A DNA stretch of 64,000 bases, taken from the NCBI GenBank assembly GCA_021464245.1, contig JADCRB010000067.1, forward strand, positions 4,502,974 through 4,566,973, given 5' to 3'. The translations under genes were made by a program, and so were the position numbers. The DNA comes from Carallia brachiata (taxonomy: Eukaryota > Streptophyta > Magnoliopsida > Malpighiales > Rhizophoraceae). The first letter of the stretch is position 1. Each line of letters starts with the position of its first letter. Under the pieces are notes generated by a model. It was not told the DNA's origin and did no database searches. It was given only the letters and a program-made list of their open reading frames with translations. Of the stretch, positions 37,558 to 48,445 are shown in pieces.

Positions 37558-39001
37558 AACTTCTTTCAATTTGGTTCTCCCATAGTGGCTTTAGCGAATC
37601 TTCTCAGCTGATGGTTATTAATATAGAACGGAGAAAGTGAAACGCATCTATATTTTGATCAATTTGCCGAACAAATCTTGCGGGGGCAACTTTTGTAAGT
37701 AAGTTTAGTAGTTGCTTCTGCAATGGAATATGGCGATAGAGCACTAGATATTGCTGTAAAAGATCTTTTTTTTAGCCTTTCTCCCATGTACAGGCAAATA
37801 GCGTTGCAGAAGAAAAAAAAGAAAAACCCCAACTAAGGGCCAAGTAGTAGTGCGGTTCAGCAGTTCCTCTCCAAGTTCCCTGTATCAAGAGCAGCCATCT
37901 CTTTCTCGATTTTATGGATTCTCGGTTGATTGTTAATGCCCTGATTACCGGCCCTCGTACCCCTGACCTAAGAGGGGTATGGTCAGATGGGTTGCCATCC
38001 GAGCAAGAGGAGGGTGGTGCAGCCATCTCTTTCATTTTTGGTACATCTGTGGAAGAAGAAAAGAAGCATTCGAAACCATATCAAAACGGGGGAAAACAGT
38101 CTGGTGGCTGACTCCATCCAAGAGCAATTGCAAGTTTGGAAGAGGTAGTCAGAAGCACCTCACAACTAGAAACTTAAAACACTCAATTTTGGCTAAGAAA
38201 TCGCAAATGATTTCTCCTCCCTCAAAACTTGATTCGTAAGCATTTGGCAAGGCGTTGCACATTTATAATCGTCCGGCTGCGTTAATTGCAAAACTGCAAT
38301 TTGGTCTACCCGAACTTTTGGTGGCCAAATTCTATGTGGAAAGCAAAAGATTGCCTGCTGGGAATTGCTTAAAATGCTTAAACATATTCAATCTCCAATA
38401 GCAACCCTTAATATCGACAAATTGGGAACTTAAATGCTTAGTTCTGAGACAAAAATTGTTGTTGTTTTTTTTTTTTTTTCCTCCTTTCAAGCAGTCGCGT
38501 AAACCACAGTTGCTTCTGAAATCTGAAATGAATCCCATGGATGGAAAAAAGAACAAATAATTCCTCCTCCATTCAAAATTGAAAAAAATAATATAAAGAA
38601 AAAAAAAGCCAATAAAAAAAAATATGAAATAAATCTGCTCGATTCATCATTGCCTCAAATAATTTTCCTATTAGCCAAAGAGGATCATTACAAAAATTAC
38701 TCAAACCCATCCAAGCCAAACCCATCTCCATTCATAAAAGATAATTGCTTTTTTTTTTTTTTTTTTTTTGTTCCCTTTCCTTCCGAGACCAAAATCCATG
38801 GATGGTCTTCCTCTCATCGATCCGTGCCTTTTCTTTTTTGGGTTTTTTTTTTCCCCTCTCATACAAAGACACAATCTTTCACATTAATTTTACGTGGGAC
38901 TTTCCAGATTCTACAGATTTAGAAGGAAAAAAAAAAAAAAAGTTAAAAAGAAGCCTCTCTCTCCATTAGTAATTAGCGTATATATCATCCATTCCTTAAA
39001 A
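37558..39001. other. Convergent 3' flanks of the kinase and FLZ genes
   Basis: The kinase (+) and FLZ (-) genes converge on this 1.4-kb interval, which must contain both 3' UTRs. It has long A/T homopolymers (38466-38480, 38750-38769, 38928-38941) and no supported coding sequence. The small open frames at 37772-38239 overlap on both strands and show no family features. Confidence 0.5.
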
Positions 39002-39552
39002 TCAAGCAACGGCAACCGTGTCCGACCGCACAGCTTTGTTGGGGGAGGAGGAAGACTTGGCGTCCGATTTCCGGAGAGATCTAGAGGAGGAAGATGCCAT
39101 CTTCCAGCTCTTCTCGTCGGCCTCGTCCATCTCTATTTGTTCTTGCCGACACTCTTTACTGCAAAATGGTGTGTTACCCCTGCACAATAGGAAAACAAGT
39201 ACGGTTAATTTAATAGTTTATATATTTCTCATCTTTTTAAATTTAATATACTTTTTACAAATTAACAGTTCAGATCTTAAAAACGAGAATTTTGTAGCAT
39301 AGCTTTTCCCAGTTCTAAATCCCAGAAGAACACCCATAAGCCACAGAAAACTCATAAAATAATTCAAAACACAACAAAACTCATTTTATAGTTCCGATTA
39401 ATGGGTGTCCGAGAATTCAGTTACCAAAACTGAGGAACTGACCTGTACATGAAGATGTCGGCGTTATGTCCAAGTGGCTTCCGACAAAGGAAACATGCTT
39501 CCAGGAAGTTTGGCCTGTTGTAGTCGAAACGGCCACCACCGTAGTAAGACAT
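39002..39552 (-). CDS. FCS-like zinc finger (FLZ, DUF581) protein
   Basis: This is a small plant-specific zinc-finger protein; FLZ proteins bind SnRK1 kinase subunits and act as adaptors in energy and stress signalling. It has two exons on the minus strand, 39552-39443 and 39179-39002, joined through a 263-bp GT-AG intron (phase 2), giving 95 residues. The start [19 protein letters not shown] leads directly into the FLZ domain, with Cys20-x2-Cys23, the [13 protein letters not shown] core, FCSKEC with Cys43 and Cys47, and [10 protein letters not shown]. The C-terminal tail is Ser/Lys-rich. The intron falls at the invariant MYR|G, as expected for the family. The gene is intact. A TATA-like sequence (TATATAAGG, plus strand, 39680-39689) lies about 130 bp upstream of the ATG. 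Confidence 0.92.
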
Positions 39553-41039
39553 GATCAATCTAACGTTAATGAATCAAGATCAAGAGAACTTGCGTAGCGT
39601 GGATTTGCAAGAGGAAGAAGAAGAATTTGCTAGAAGGTAAATTGCAGAGCGCAGGGAGGAACCGAGGCGCACCGATGGCTGTATATAAGGTGGAAAAGTG
39701 AGGTCAGGACAAGAAAATTGAAACTGATATTCATTTTAAAATTTATAAAAATTTAATATTTATTTATATATATTATGTTAAAAATATTAATTTAAAATGT
39801 AAAAATATAGTATATTTTAGTATTACATATTTTAGATATTATATTTGGTAGATTTAATTGTAAATATTTTGTAATGTAATATATGGTAAGATTTATTAAT
39901 TAATAAATATATGATATGGTTTTAAAAAATTACTTGATATAATGTATCGATAGATGTAAATAGTTAAGTTTTCAATTACTGAATTATCAATTTAGAATTA
40001 AAAATGTGTAAAATTAAAAATAAAAGAAAAAACCAACTGGGGATTTGCAGAATCCAGTGGCGTTAAATCCAATTGGTTCTTGGTGCATGTATCTTTCAGG
40101 AAAGCAACTTTTTTGGAATGGTGCCCTTTTCTTAGAATTTGCCAATCCCTTTTTTTTTTATTATTAAATATTTTATAGTTTTATCAGCCCTATCAGAAAA
40201 ATTATAATTGTGTCTTTGTTTGAACAAAATTTAAAAGTCTAATAAGTATCACTTATGATATCATATTTATATTTAATTTTAGTAAATATTTTGGTGAGAA
40301 TTTGTGCTCATGTCTGTATGATGTAAACGAAATTTTTTAACTAAATCACAGCACATAGGATTTGCCTTTCTGGCACCAATTCAGTTTTCCCAACTGAGTT
40401 TTTTGGCAACATCATTTGTTTTTTTTTCCCTTCTTTTTCTCTCTTTGGTGAATGGTGATAAAGAATTATTGTTTATCTAACCTAGGTTAAATCAATTAAT
40501 ATTTGATATATTTGTATTAGATTTCATATGTTGTCTGTATGATTTATTTATATGAAAATATAGTATAATATGTCGTCTTATTTTAATTTTGAATCTTTGG
40601 CATGCCATTTTTAAATAACATGATAAGAAAAATCTTCTTGCTAACCAAAAAATAATAATCATAAATATTGATTTATAAAAATAAAGACAGAAAACATCAA
40701 TAATAAATTTCATAATGTAGTTTATATAAGTAGTGATTGATCTAGAAATTTTATTTGGCAGTATTTTTAATATTATAGAAATTTCAATAATACATCTTAA
40801 ATGAATGTTTGGCGAAAGAATGATCTTAAATTTAAATTTTAATTAAAATTAACTAATAAAAAAATTAAATAATTTTAGTTTATTGATTATTACGATGGAT
40901 TGAATCAATCAAATTTTTACATTTTACTTAAAAATTGATTCTTCTGCTGATAACTTATAATTCAATTAATTCTAAATCGTCTTTATAATAGAAATTTTTG
41001 AATTTAAATAATGATCCGAACTAATTATAAAAATCAAAA

Positions 41040-41535
41040 ATAATTCCTCATATCTTTTTCGTGGGCCCGGTTCAAATGATTCCTCTAGAGAAGTCGTGGT
41101 GTACCCACTTTGGGTCTTCATCGTGCATTGATGTGAGTAGGCCCCACAATTCCATAAAGAACAACGATGAATGGAACGGGGGGGTTGGAGCTGAGCAGAT
41201 GTGGGGTCCTCTTAGTGGGACCCATATGACGCGGCAGAAGTTGGCTCGACTTCCCAGGTCCATGTCTCCCGGACCCACAACCAGTGGGCCCGTGTGCCAC
41301 AGACAGCTGCTTCACCCAACGTACTTTCTTTTCTTCCAATTAACAAGGACACGTGCGTCTTGTTCACGGAGCCAGCGCATCACCACGCAATTAGTTTGAT
41401 AAGGCTAACGTGGCGTCTCGTGGCTAAACGACAGCGACGTTTCTTGTTTCGTGCTATTATTGGAGCAGCCCACGATCATCGATGCAGTTGAATCAACGGC
41501 GTAGATCGTTCCGCTGTATAATACCAGGGGCTGAG
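41040..41535. promoter_or_regulatory. GC-richer island with G-box and ABRE motifs
   Basis: Base composition rises sharply against the AT-rich surroundings. A palindromic G-box CACGTG lies at 41350-41355 and an ABRE-like ACGTGGCG at 41408-41415. A TATA-like TATAATACC follows at 41516-41524. This order looks like a plus-strand promoter, but no gene follows it. Overlapping short open frames on both strands are compositional. Confidence 0.3.
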
Positions 41536-42394
41536 CCTCAATTATTGGGGTAAATACCACTTGCGTTTCCCTACAAGTTGGAGCACTGACCTAAGTGTCT
41601 AAACTGCCAAAATGTAGGACATCATGTCCAATGTCATGGGGCCCAAAAAAAAAAAAAAATCTGAATTAATTATAGCTGAAACTAATGTATTCAAAGTTGA
41701 TTTTGAATGGTCCAGTAATATTGTGGAGTTTTTAAAATTTGTATCTTCTAATATTTAATATACAGATTGTTTATTGAGATAATTTTTATTGTTTTTTTAG
41801 GGTCGATATTAAATTAGATATTGAGTAATTTTAAATAAAAAATATATATAAATTTTGTAACTTATAATCTTTTTAAGTAAGTCATTAAGGAATCACTTAT
41901 TATTTATTTTTTTGACAAAAAAATTAATTTATTGATTACTATTTAAATTATCATTAGAATTTCCAATGTTATTTTGTTTACAGTTCAACACCCTTCTTCT
42001 GTAAATTTTTGTTAATTGGAAAAAATAGCTTTTAATTTTTTTGTTGGTTTAACACCTTTGCCTCTTCTCAGTGTCGTATTATATAAAGCATACTATTTTA
42101 GAATGCAGACCAATCTTTCTATTTGCAGTAGCTATCATTTCTTTCTTTTATTTTGCACTTTTGTTTTTTTTATTTCTTCCTTTTTTTTTTTTGTTAATGG
42201 ATTTTCAGTTTTCACACTTCATGTGGAGAGGTTTATGATTTTTGTAATATGAATTAAGAGACACTAGTTAGCAAGAGGCAGAGATACACAACTGAGACAC
42301 TCAGTTGTAACAGCTTCTGAAGAAGTATCTATACCAAGGCTTTTGTTTCTGTTGCCTAAAGTGATCCTAATCATAAACATAAATGTAATCTTTA

Positions 42395-42418
42395 TCTCTC
42401 TCTCTCTCTCTCTCTCTC
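42395..42418. repeat. (CT)n microsatellite
   Basis: About 12 uninterrupted CT repeats. Confidence 0.9.
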
Positions 42419-43029
42419 CTTTTTTTCTTTGAGGTGAGAAGGTTGATTTTTGAGCAGTTCTGAATAATTATTTTAAGAAAATTTCTAATATTTTTTGATA
42501 GATTCTTTATAATTTATCTAGAGCACTCTTACACATGCATAAATAGAAAAACTCAGAAAGAGATGCAGTTATTTTTTATATAAATATTTCATAATTTTTG
42601 TTATATATCAACTTTAATAGTATTTCACATTATAAATTGTAAAAAAAAATTTAAAATTTATAAAACTTACAATTAAGACTGATATATTATGAACTTATGA
42701 ATATATATTTACTCTATCGCCTCCGCACCTCCTCAACCCCTCTCGCATGTATCATTTCCTCTCTTAAGGCGTTAACTTTTCATTTACAATGTTACAACCA
42801 AGTGGTTTTCTTTTATAGTTATTGGCTCCAACTGAACTCATGAGTCATGACTACAGAGCCATTTTGAGGGTCTATCCTCCCCGGGAAAACCTTTATTGGA
42901 GTCTAGACCTCTAACAAATATTAAGCAATAAAGATATTTACTTTTTTAATTCGTCATTTGTAAGCTAAAATTAATTACGTTTAAATAAATATATTTTATA
43001 TTTATTCATAAAGCTTTAAGGAATAACAA

Positions 43030-43275
43030 GTTCGATTGTCCATGGAAGATCAAGCCGTTGATCCAAGACATCAACCGTTCCCTTAATCCTTGCCAAATTG
43101 TCATTGTTTTTGTATCAGTAGAAATGCTAATGCTGTAGCTGGTTGGTTGGCAAAGTGTGGAAGAGCTGGGAAGTGTCCATGGATTGGGTTACTTCCCCCC
43201 CTCCGCAGTTGCTGTAACTACTCAGTAAGGATATTATGAATTAATGAAATAGTTTCTTCTTGTTCAAAAAAAGGT
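43030..43275 (+). mobile_element. LINE (non-LTR) retrotransposon remnant, RNase H end
   Basis: Translated fragments resemble the C-terminal RNase H domain of plant LINEs: PWKIKPLIQDINRSLNPCQIV, then after a frameshift ISRNANAVAGWLAKCG (compare the family pattern h-V-x-R-E-x-N-x-x-A-D-x-L-A). The 3' end (AATGAAATAGTTTCTTCTTG followed by an A-run at 43265-43271) is typical of a 5'-truncated LINE. It is dead. Confidence 0.6.
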
Positions 43276-43679
43276 TTGGGGCTGAAGTGACCATGGCTGG
43301 TTGCAATTCTTTTTCTTGCTTCTTTTTGCCTGCACGTGACATTTACTTATCCTACAAAAGTTATAAGGTGTAGAAAATTTTGTGGGTGCGATATTCTCTG
43401 GTAACAGTTTGCTAACGTGGAATAAATTGAAATTATTGAATGAATTGAGTAGGTGAAGGTTGCTCTATGTTTGCTTTCATGTCAGTATTGCATTTATGAA
43501 TTCATATGTTCGTGACGGAATGGCTTCACCGAAGTCCTTGTTTTTGGTGAAAAATATGAAAAAGTAAAGATGGTGACCAACATTCTGTTAAAAAACATTG
43601 TGACTCTATGCCAAAAAGCGCAAAGCGATCAGATAATTACGACATTCTTTACATCAAGAAATAAGTTTCAATTTTGGCT

Positions 43680-43775
43680 GTGTCACTTGATCCTGATGAG
43701 ATTAGATCTCGAAATCTTTCACCCAGAATCAAACTCCTTAAACCACACGAACCGGCCAGCTGAGCCACCTAAGAA
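43680..43775 (-). mobile_element. tRNA-derived SINE head
   Basis: Read on the minus strand, it has GGTGGCTCAGCTGG (A box, 43769-43756) and AGTTTGATTCT (B box, 43735-43725), followed by GGGTGAAAGATTTCGAGATC. Spacing and order fit a tRNA-derived SINE; it is not a foldable tRNA gene. Confidence 0.5.
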
Positions 43776-44155
43776 TTTGCTAATGATCATTGCCAAAAGA
43801 GAAGCCCAAGGCAGGGCAGATGGCAAATATTGCAGTAACAAAACAGACCAAACTTGTAAGCTGTAACCGTACGTAAACAAAAGATCCACGTCACAGGGTC
43901 TTCCGCACGAGTCTTAATAAGAAAATTATATTGAGTAGGAAATGAAGGTCACCACTTGGCATCGTGCCAAACCTGTTTAAGAACCAAATATGTCCAATTG
44001 AATCCCATCTACACGAGTTCCATATTTTGGGAGGAAAGACAGGAACCAAAAGAAAGAAGCAATGTGACGTTTACCCCCGTTGAATTTAAGCGTCAATGCG
44101 TTCAGGCCCGAAGCAGATCCTAATGACTAAATCCATAAGCACAGAGACATGAACA

Positions 44156-46746
44156 CTAACCTAAGAGAGCAGCGTTAAGAGCAGTATGCACATCTACTCC
44201 AATTTGGGCTTCAGCTTTTTCCGAGTCAGTTGAGGCAGAGCTCACCTTCTGGGTGAAGTCAGCAAGTCCCTTTTGGACCAGACTACTGTCAATTTGATCC
44301 AGCGGCACTGCCTCAACAGTGATGACATCAGCAACCGAGTTAGCATGAATGAAAGCAAAGCCGCTACTGATAAAATACTTTGTCACTTCATTCCCTTCAT
44401 GGACAGATAGCACGCCAGGTCTTAACTCTGCCATTGTTGATAAATGTCCAGGAAGAACACCCATTTGTCCTGTTGTTGCGGGAATGATAATCATGTCAAC
44501 CTAGATAAAGAATCTGAGATAGATAAGCTTGAGTTCTATGATAAGGTCAATACTAAATTAGCATATTTCTTTCTCAGCTCTATCTCATATACTTGAGACT
44601 ATACATTCAGTGATACGGATTTCTGGCAGTCCAAATATGGGAAAGGAGTAGAGTTTTTGTTTTTTCTAAGGAAAATGCTCCCATACAAACAAATCTTACA
44701 AACATATGTGGCACCAAAAACTTTATCATTGTAGCAGTAGGTCTTATACATGTATTTAGTATGACATGATTTTTTTTTTTGGGCTAAGGGGTGTTAGTAA
44801 CAATAACAGCAGTCATTTAGAATAGTTTATCCTACAGAACAAAAGTGTTCTATCATAGGGTTTGAGTCACATAATAGTCTTTTTGTGAAAACAAAGGTAA
44901 AACTGCGTGCATTTGATCTTTCTCAACGTGGGATCCTCATTCAGAAGAATGTCCATTTTTATTCTATGGGGCAGAACTGTTAAAGACAGATCTAAATTGT
45001 AAGAATTGCAGTTGATCCCATGACCAACTGTTAAAGACAGATCTGAATTGTAAGGATTGCAATTTTTTTATTTTTCATGACCAAGATTACTTTCGGTTGC
45101 AACATCTAATTAGTACAATATGGTTGAAGAGTTGAAGTCCATTCCTTCCTGGTCCCCTTCTACCCATCACTTTCCCACACTGACATCCTGAGTGGAAGGG
45201 GCAAACCACCAGGTGCAACAAGACCCAACAATTCCATGCCAGCATTTCATTCTAGCTAATAATTTTAGGTAACAGCATCATGTGATCCACACATTCTTCA
45301 TTTATTGGCAGCCATTATCCGCCTTGTTCTAGATGTAGGGTGTCACAACCAATATCAGTTGGCGCCTGCACCTACCAGGAACAAAATTAGCCCGAATGAT
45401 TTGATCGCTAACAAGTACTAAAAACCATATGTAAGTCCATTCCTTTGCTGCATCCGAATCAACAAGAAATTACTATATCTAGTTGAGGTCTCAGTAATAA
45501 TTGAGGTAATTGAAAGCAATAGCCTCTAATGGGGGGCAATTGGGGTTCGAACACTAGTCTCTCTCTCACCCCTCTTCCCACATATGATGGCCTTGCCATC
45601 TCATCTACAGGAAAAAAAAAAAAGAAAAATTACTGTATCAATTTTCATTCTTTGCTTCCACAATTTTAGACAATCTATTAAATAGTCCTAGAAACCTGGC
45701 AAGAAACGGAAAAGTCTTTTAAAACCGAATCAAAAATCCAGGCATTATAATGCTGATGAAAGATATCAACCACTCTGTTAATTTAACTAGTGGGTATCAT
45801 CAGAATTCTCCTCACATTACCTGAACTTCAGTTTCTGATGTTAATATGTTAGCAATTTATAAGGAATTAAAAATACAGAGCATTACAATAAATAAAGCAA
45901 AATTCTCAACTAAAAAAAAAAGGAGCAAAAAAAAAAAAAAAGAATCCTCATACATAGATAATGATAAAAAAAGGGTTAATATAAAAACGTAACACAACTC
46001 TTGCATTTTCTTACAAATTTAGCACGAATTTTAAAATTACCAAACTTAATACAGATTAATTATTTTTTAACAAATCTAACACGCTGTCAATTAAAAATAA
46101 TCGAATTTTTAATATGTACATATAAAATTTGAGAGTTTAAACTGTAATAAATTTAGACGCAGACGTGTCACATGTGTCTACTAAGATATTCTGTTACTTT
46201 TAACTGATTATTTTTAATTGATAACGTATTAAATTTATTAAAAAATAATTAAACTGCACTAAATTTGTTAATTTTAAAAAATCATTCTAGTGACACTATT
46301 TTTTTTATGTTAATTTTAAAAAATAATGAATTAACGTAAAAATTGTGCTATTTTTAAATATTAATCAAAAAAATAATGAATTATAACTCAACTCCAGTCT
46401 ACTTAAGATTGAAAATTTTGAGTTCAGTTTAATAGGAGCCAATTAAAAAAAAAAAAAAAACATAGATAGAGAGAAAAACCTCTTTGGCGGACAACTCGGA
46501 AGCATAGGGAAGCACGAAGTTGACAATGAGCTTGGACGGGATAGAGGAAGGAGTAGGCGGGCGAGGCTTCATGAAGGAGAGAGGTGTCTTTGGTGGGTCC
46601 ACGTTCGGGACCACCTTCTTCCACGCCTCCACGAAATTGGAGTTCGCCATTTCGGCCGCCGGGAGATCGGCCGAGAAAGTTCGAATCCTGCCGCTTGGAT
46701 TCAGTCTGGGCGGCACGGATGCGAGCCGCATGGCTGGCCGGAACAT
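44156..46746 (-). CDS. Mitochondrial ATP synthase F1 delta' subunit (bacterial epsilon homologue)
   Basis: This is a subunit of the central rotor stalk of mitochondrial F1Fo-ATP synthase. Two exons on the minus strand, 46746-46480 and 44500-44156, are joined through a 1,979-bp phase 0 intron, giving 203 residues, the usual plant length. Residues 1-25 ([17 protein letters not shown]..., Arg-rich, no acidic residue) form a mitochondrial presequence, followed by a conserved mature start (FSADLPAA). The epsilon-type beta-sandwich is shown by [23 protein letters not shown], then [28 protein letters not shown] and [24 protein letters not shown]-terminal helical hairpin follows. The gene is intact. 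The intron contains a SINE relic and a fold-back element. Confidence 0.95.
44850..44950 (+). mobile_element. Au-type SINE relic in ATP synthase intron
   Basis: GGGTTTGAGTCACATAATAGTCTTTTTGTG followed by AAGGTAAAACTGCGTGCATTTGATC is the diagnostic middle part of an Au SINE (B box, then CCTCTTTGTG-like, then GTAAGGCTGCGTACA-like). The 3' part is degraded. It is antisense to the host gene. Confidence 0.55.
46020..46295. mobile_element. Fold-back MITE-like element in ATP synthase intron
   Basis: The arms are about 80-95 bp. The left (46022-46107) carries CAAATTTAGCACGAATTTTAAAAT and TGTCAATTAAAAATAATCGA. The right arm (46200-46295) in reverse complement carries GATTTTTTAAAATTAACAAATTTAG and ATCAATTAAAAATAATCAG. 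No coding capacity is visible. It lies close to the exon 1 donor. Confidence 0.65.
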
Positions 46747-46846
46747 GGTCGGATATTTGGGTCGCTCGGCTCTCGCAAGGTCGGAGACTCGGACTGGAGG
46801 GAGGGTGGGTGGGGTCCCACAAAAAGCTCACGGCCACTTTTCTACT

Positions 46847-46852
46847 TGGGCT
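46847..46852 (+). promoter_or_regulatory. Site II-type element upstream of the ATP synthase gene
   Basis: TGGGCT, matching the TGGGCY site II motif common in promoters of plant mitochondrial respiratory-chain genes, lies about 100 bp upstream of the start codon. It is a short motif, so chance is not excluded. Confidence 0.3.
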
Positions 46853-47217
46853 CAAATGAAAATTGCAAATCCTCCGGTTGATTGGCAAATATTATTAGCT
46901 TCATATTATATTTTCGTGTTAGTTTTCTCTTGTAACAGCGGCAATCTATTAAGTGAGTTTATTTTATAGAATAAGATAAGATAAAATAAGTTAATAATTA
47001 ATTATTCTATCTTAATTTATATTTAATTGATTAATAATATATGTATAGATAAATTAATATAAATTTATTATCTCATAAATCTGAGAGAGTACTATATCTC
47101 TAATTCATATAAACTAATTTATCTCCCATTATGCAGTAATATTAATAAATTATATATTTATTTTAAATTAAAATAAATTAAAATATTTTTTAAAAAATTA
47201 ACATAAAATTTAAAAAA

Positions 47218-47495
47218 TTTATTTCTCTAATATCTTCTCTCTTTATCATTCCTCTTCTCTCTCTTTTCTTTCTCTCTCCTCCCTCCTCTCTCTCACACCT
47301 TGTCTCTCTCTCTCTCTATTCCCTTTCCCTCTCCTCCATCGTCTCTCTCTTTCCTTTCTCTCTCCTCCTTCTTCTCTCTCTCTTCCCTCTCTCTCCCCTC
47401 CCTCCTCCTTCCTCCATTCGTTTCTTTCTTTCCTCTCTCCTCCTTTCTCCCTTCCTTTCTCTCTCCTCACTCTCTCTCTATCTCTCGTGCTCATT
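47218..47495. repeat. Polypyrimidine (CT-rich) tract
   Basis: About 280 bp are almost purely C and T on the plus strand, built of CTCTCTCT, CCTCC and TTTCTTTC words with few interruptions. The minus-strand open frame across it (Arg/Glu/Lys/Gly only) is a low-complexity shadow. It lies 470-750 bp upstream of the ATP synthase start codon. Confidence 0.85.
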
Positions 47496-47927
47496 CTTTT
47501 ATTTTTTTATATAAATTTAAAAATTTATCTCTTAAAATTTATTTCATTTTTCTCAAAAAATTAAAAAAAATATTAATCTTTTTTTTATATTTTAAAATTT
47601 ATTTGTATAAATAAAATTAATACTTAATTTAAAAAAATATTTTTTATACAAAATTAAAAAATTATAAATAGTATAATATAAATAACATGTAAAATAAATA
47701 TTAGTTTCATTACTTACTTTTAATTATTTCTAATAAAAATATTAAAATTAATAATACTTGTAAATCAATTATTTTTAAAGGTAAAAAAGGAATTTTGATA
47801 TATTATACTATTTTATATCATATCATCTAAATATTAAATAGGATAACTATTCTATACTGTTTGATGACATCCAAATATAATATAAGTTAATAATTGAGCC
47901 TATCTTATATTATATTAGTTTATACTA

Positions 47928-48433
47928 AAGGTGTCAAAAAATGACCCAACTCGATAACCCATTTGAATCCATCCGAAAAAATTGGGTCAGGAACCCAATT
48001 TTTCAACACGAATCCAAAAGTGACCCAACTCGAAAATGACCTGAAAATTTTGGGTTGGATCCGGATTACCCGTTGGGTTAAAAAAAAAAGACAAAATAAT
48101 AAATTTTTTTTAACTTTTACCTTTGATTTATCTTTTTTAAATACTAATTAGTACCATTTTCGTAAAATATAAATATATATGACGCAAAAATTAAATTTAA
48201 ACGTTTAGTTCATCATAAAAATGAATTTTAAATTTAATTAAAATGTTTTATTTTAGTGAAAAATGACTTAAAAAAATAATGGTTCAGTGCAAATTCGATC
48301 TGAATCTAACCCGAATCTGAAACGACCCAACCCGAACCCGAACCGAATATAACGTGACTTGAAAGTAACCCAACCGAAAATGATCTAAACTCGAAACGAC
48401 CCAACCCAACCCAACCCAACTTTTTGGCACCAC
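47928..48433. mobile_element. 506-bp TIR element with 12-bp flanking duplication
   Basis: The ends are inverted, AAGGTGTCAAAAA on the left and GTGGTGCCAAAAA in reverse complement on the right. A perfect direct repeat, TAGTTTATACTA, flanks it (47916-47927 and 48434-48445). The subterminal regions are rich in TGACCCAACTCG and CGACCCAACCC motifs, with a short ACCCA tandem run at 48398-48420. The interior is AT-rich with no coding capacity. The structure fits a non-autonomous DNA transposon; a 12-bp duplication is longer than the 8-9 bp usual for hAT or Mutator, so part of it may be chance. Confidence 0.75.
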
Positions 48434-48445
48434 TAGTTTATACTA

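Larger units (their letters stand above)
39700..44155. other. Intergenic region between FLZ and ATP synthase genes
   Basis: It begins with the FLZ upstream region (AT-rich) and holds a GC-richer island with G-box/ABRE motifs (41040-41535), a CT microsatellite (42395-42418), a LINE 3' remnant (43030-43275) and a tRNA-derived SINE (43680-43775). The final ~100 bases before 44156 are the 3' flank of the ATP synthase gene. No additional protein-coding gene is supported. Confidence 0.5.

Noticed and set aside
41061..41491. Several ORFs on both strands as genes
   Set aside because: Mutually overlapping frames in a GC-richer block with no domain or splicing pattern; better described as a regulatory-type island.
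47246..47494. Arg/Glu-rich minus-strand ORF
   Set aside because: It is the purine-rich complement of a CT tract, with no start context or homology.
48398..48420. Interstitial telomere repeat
   Set aside because: The repeat is ACCCA, not the plant CCCTAAA unit, and it belongs to the end of the TIR element.
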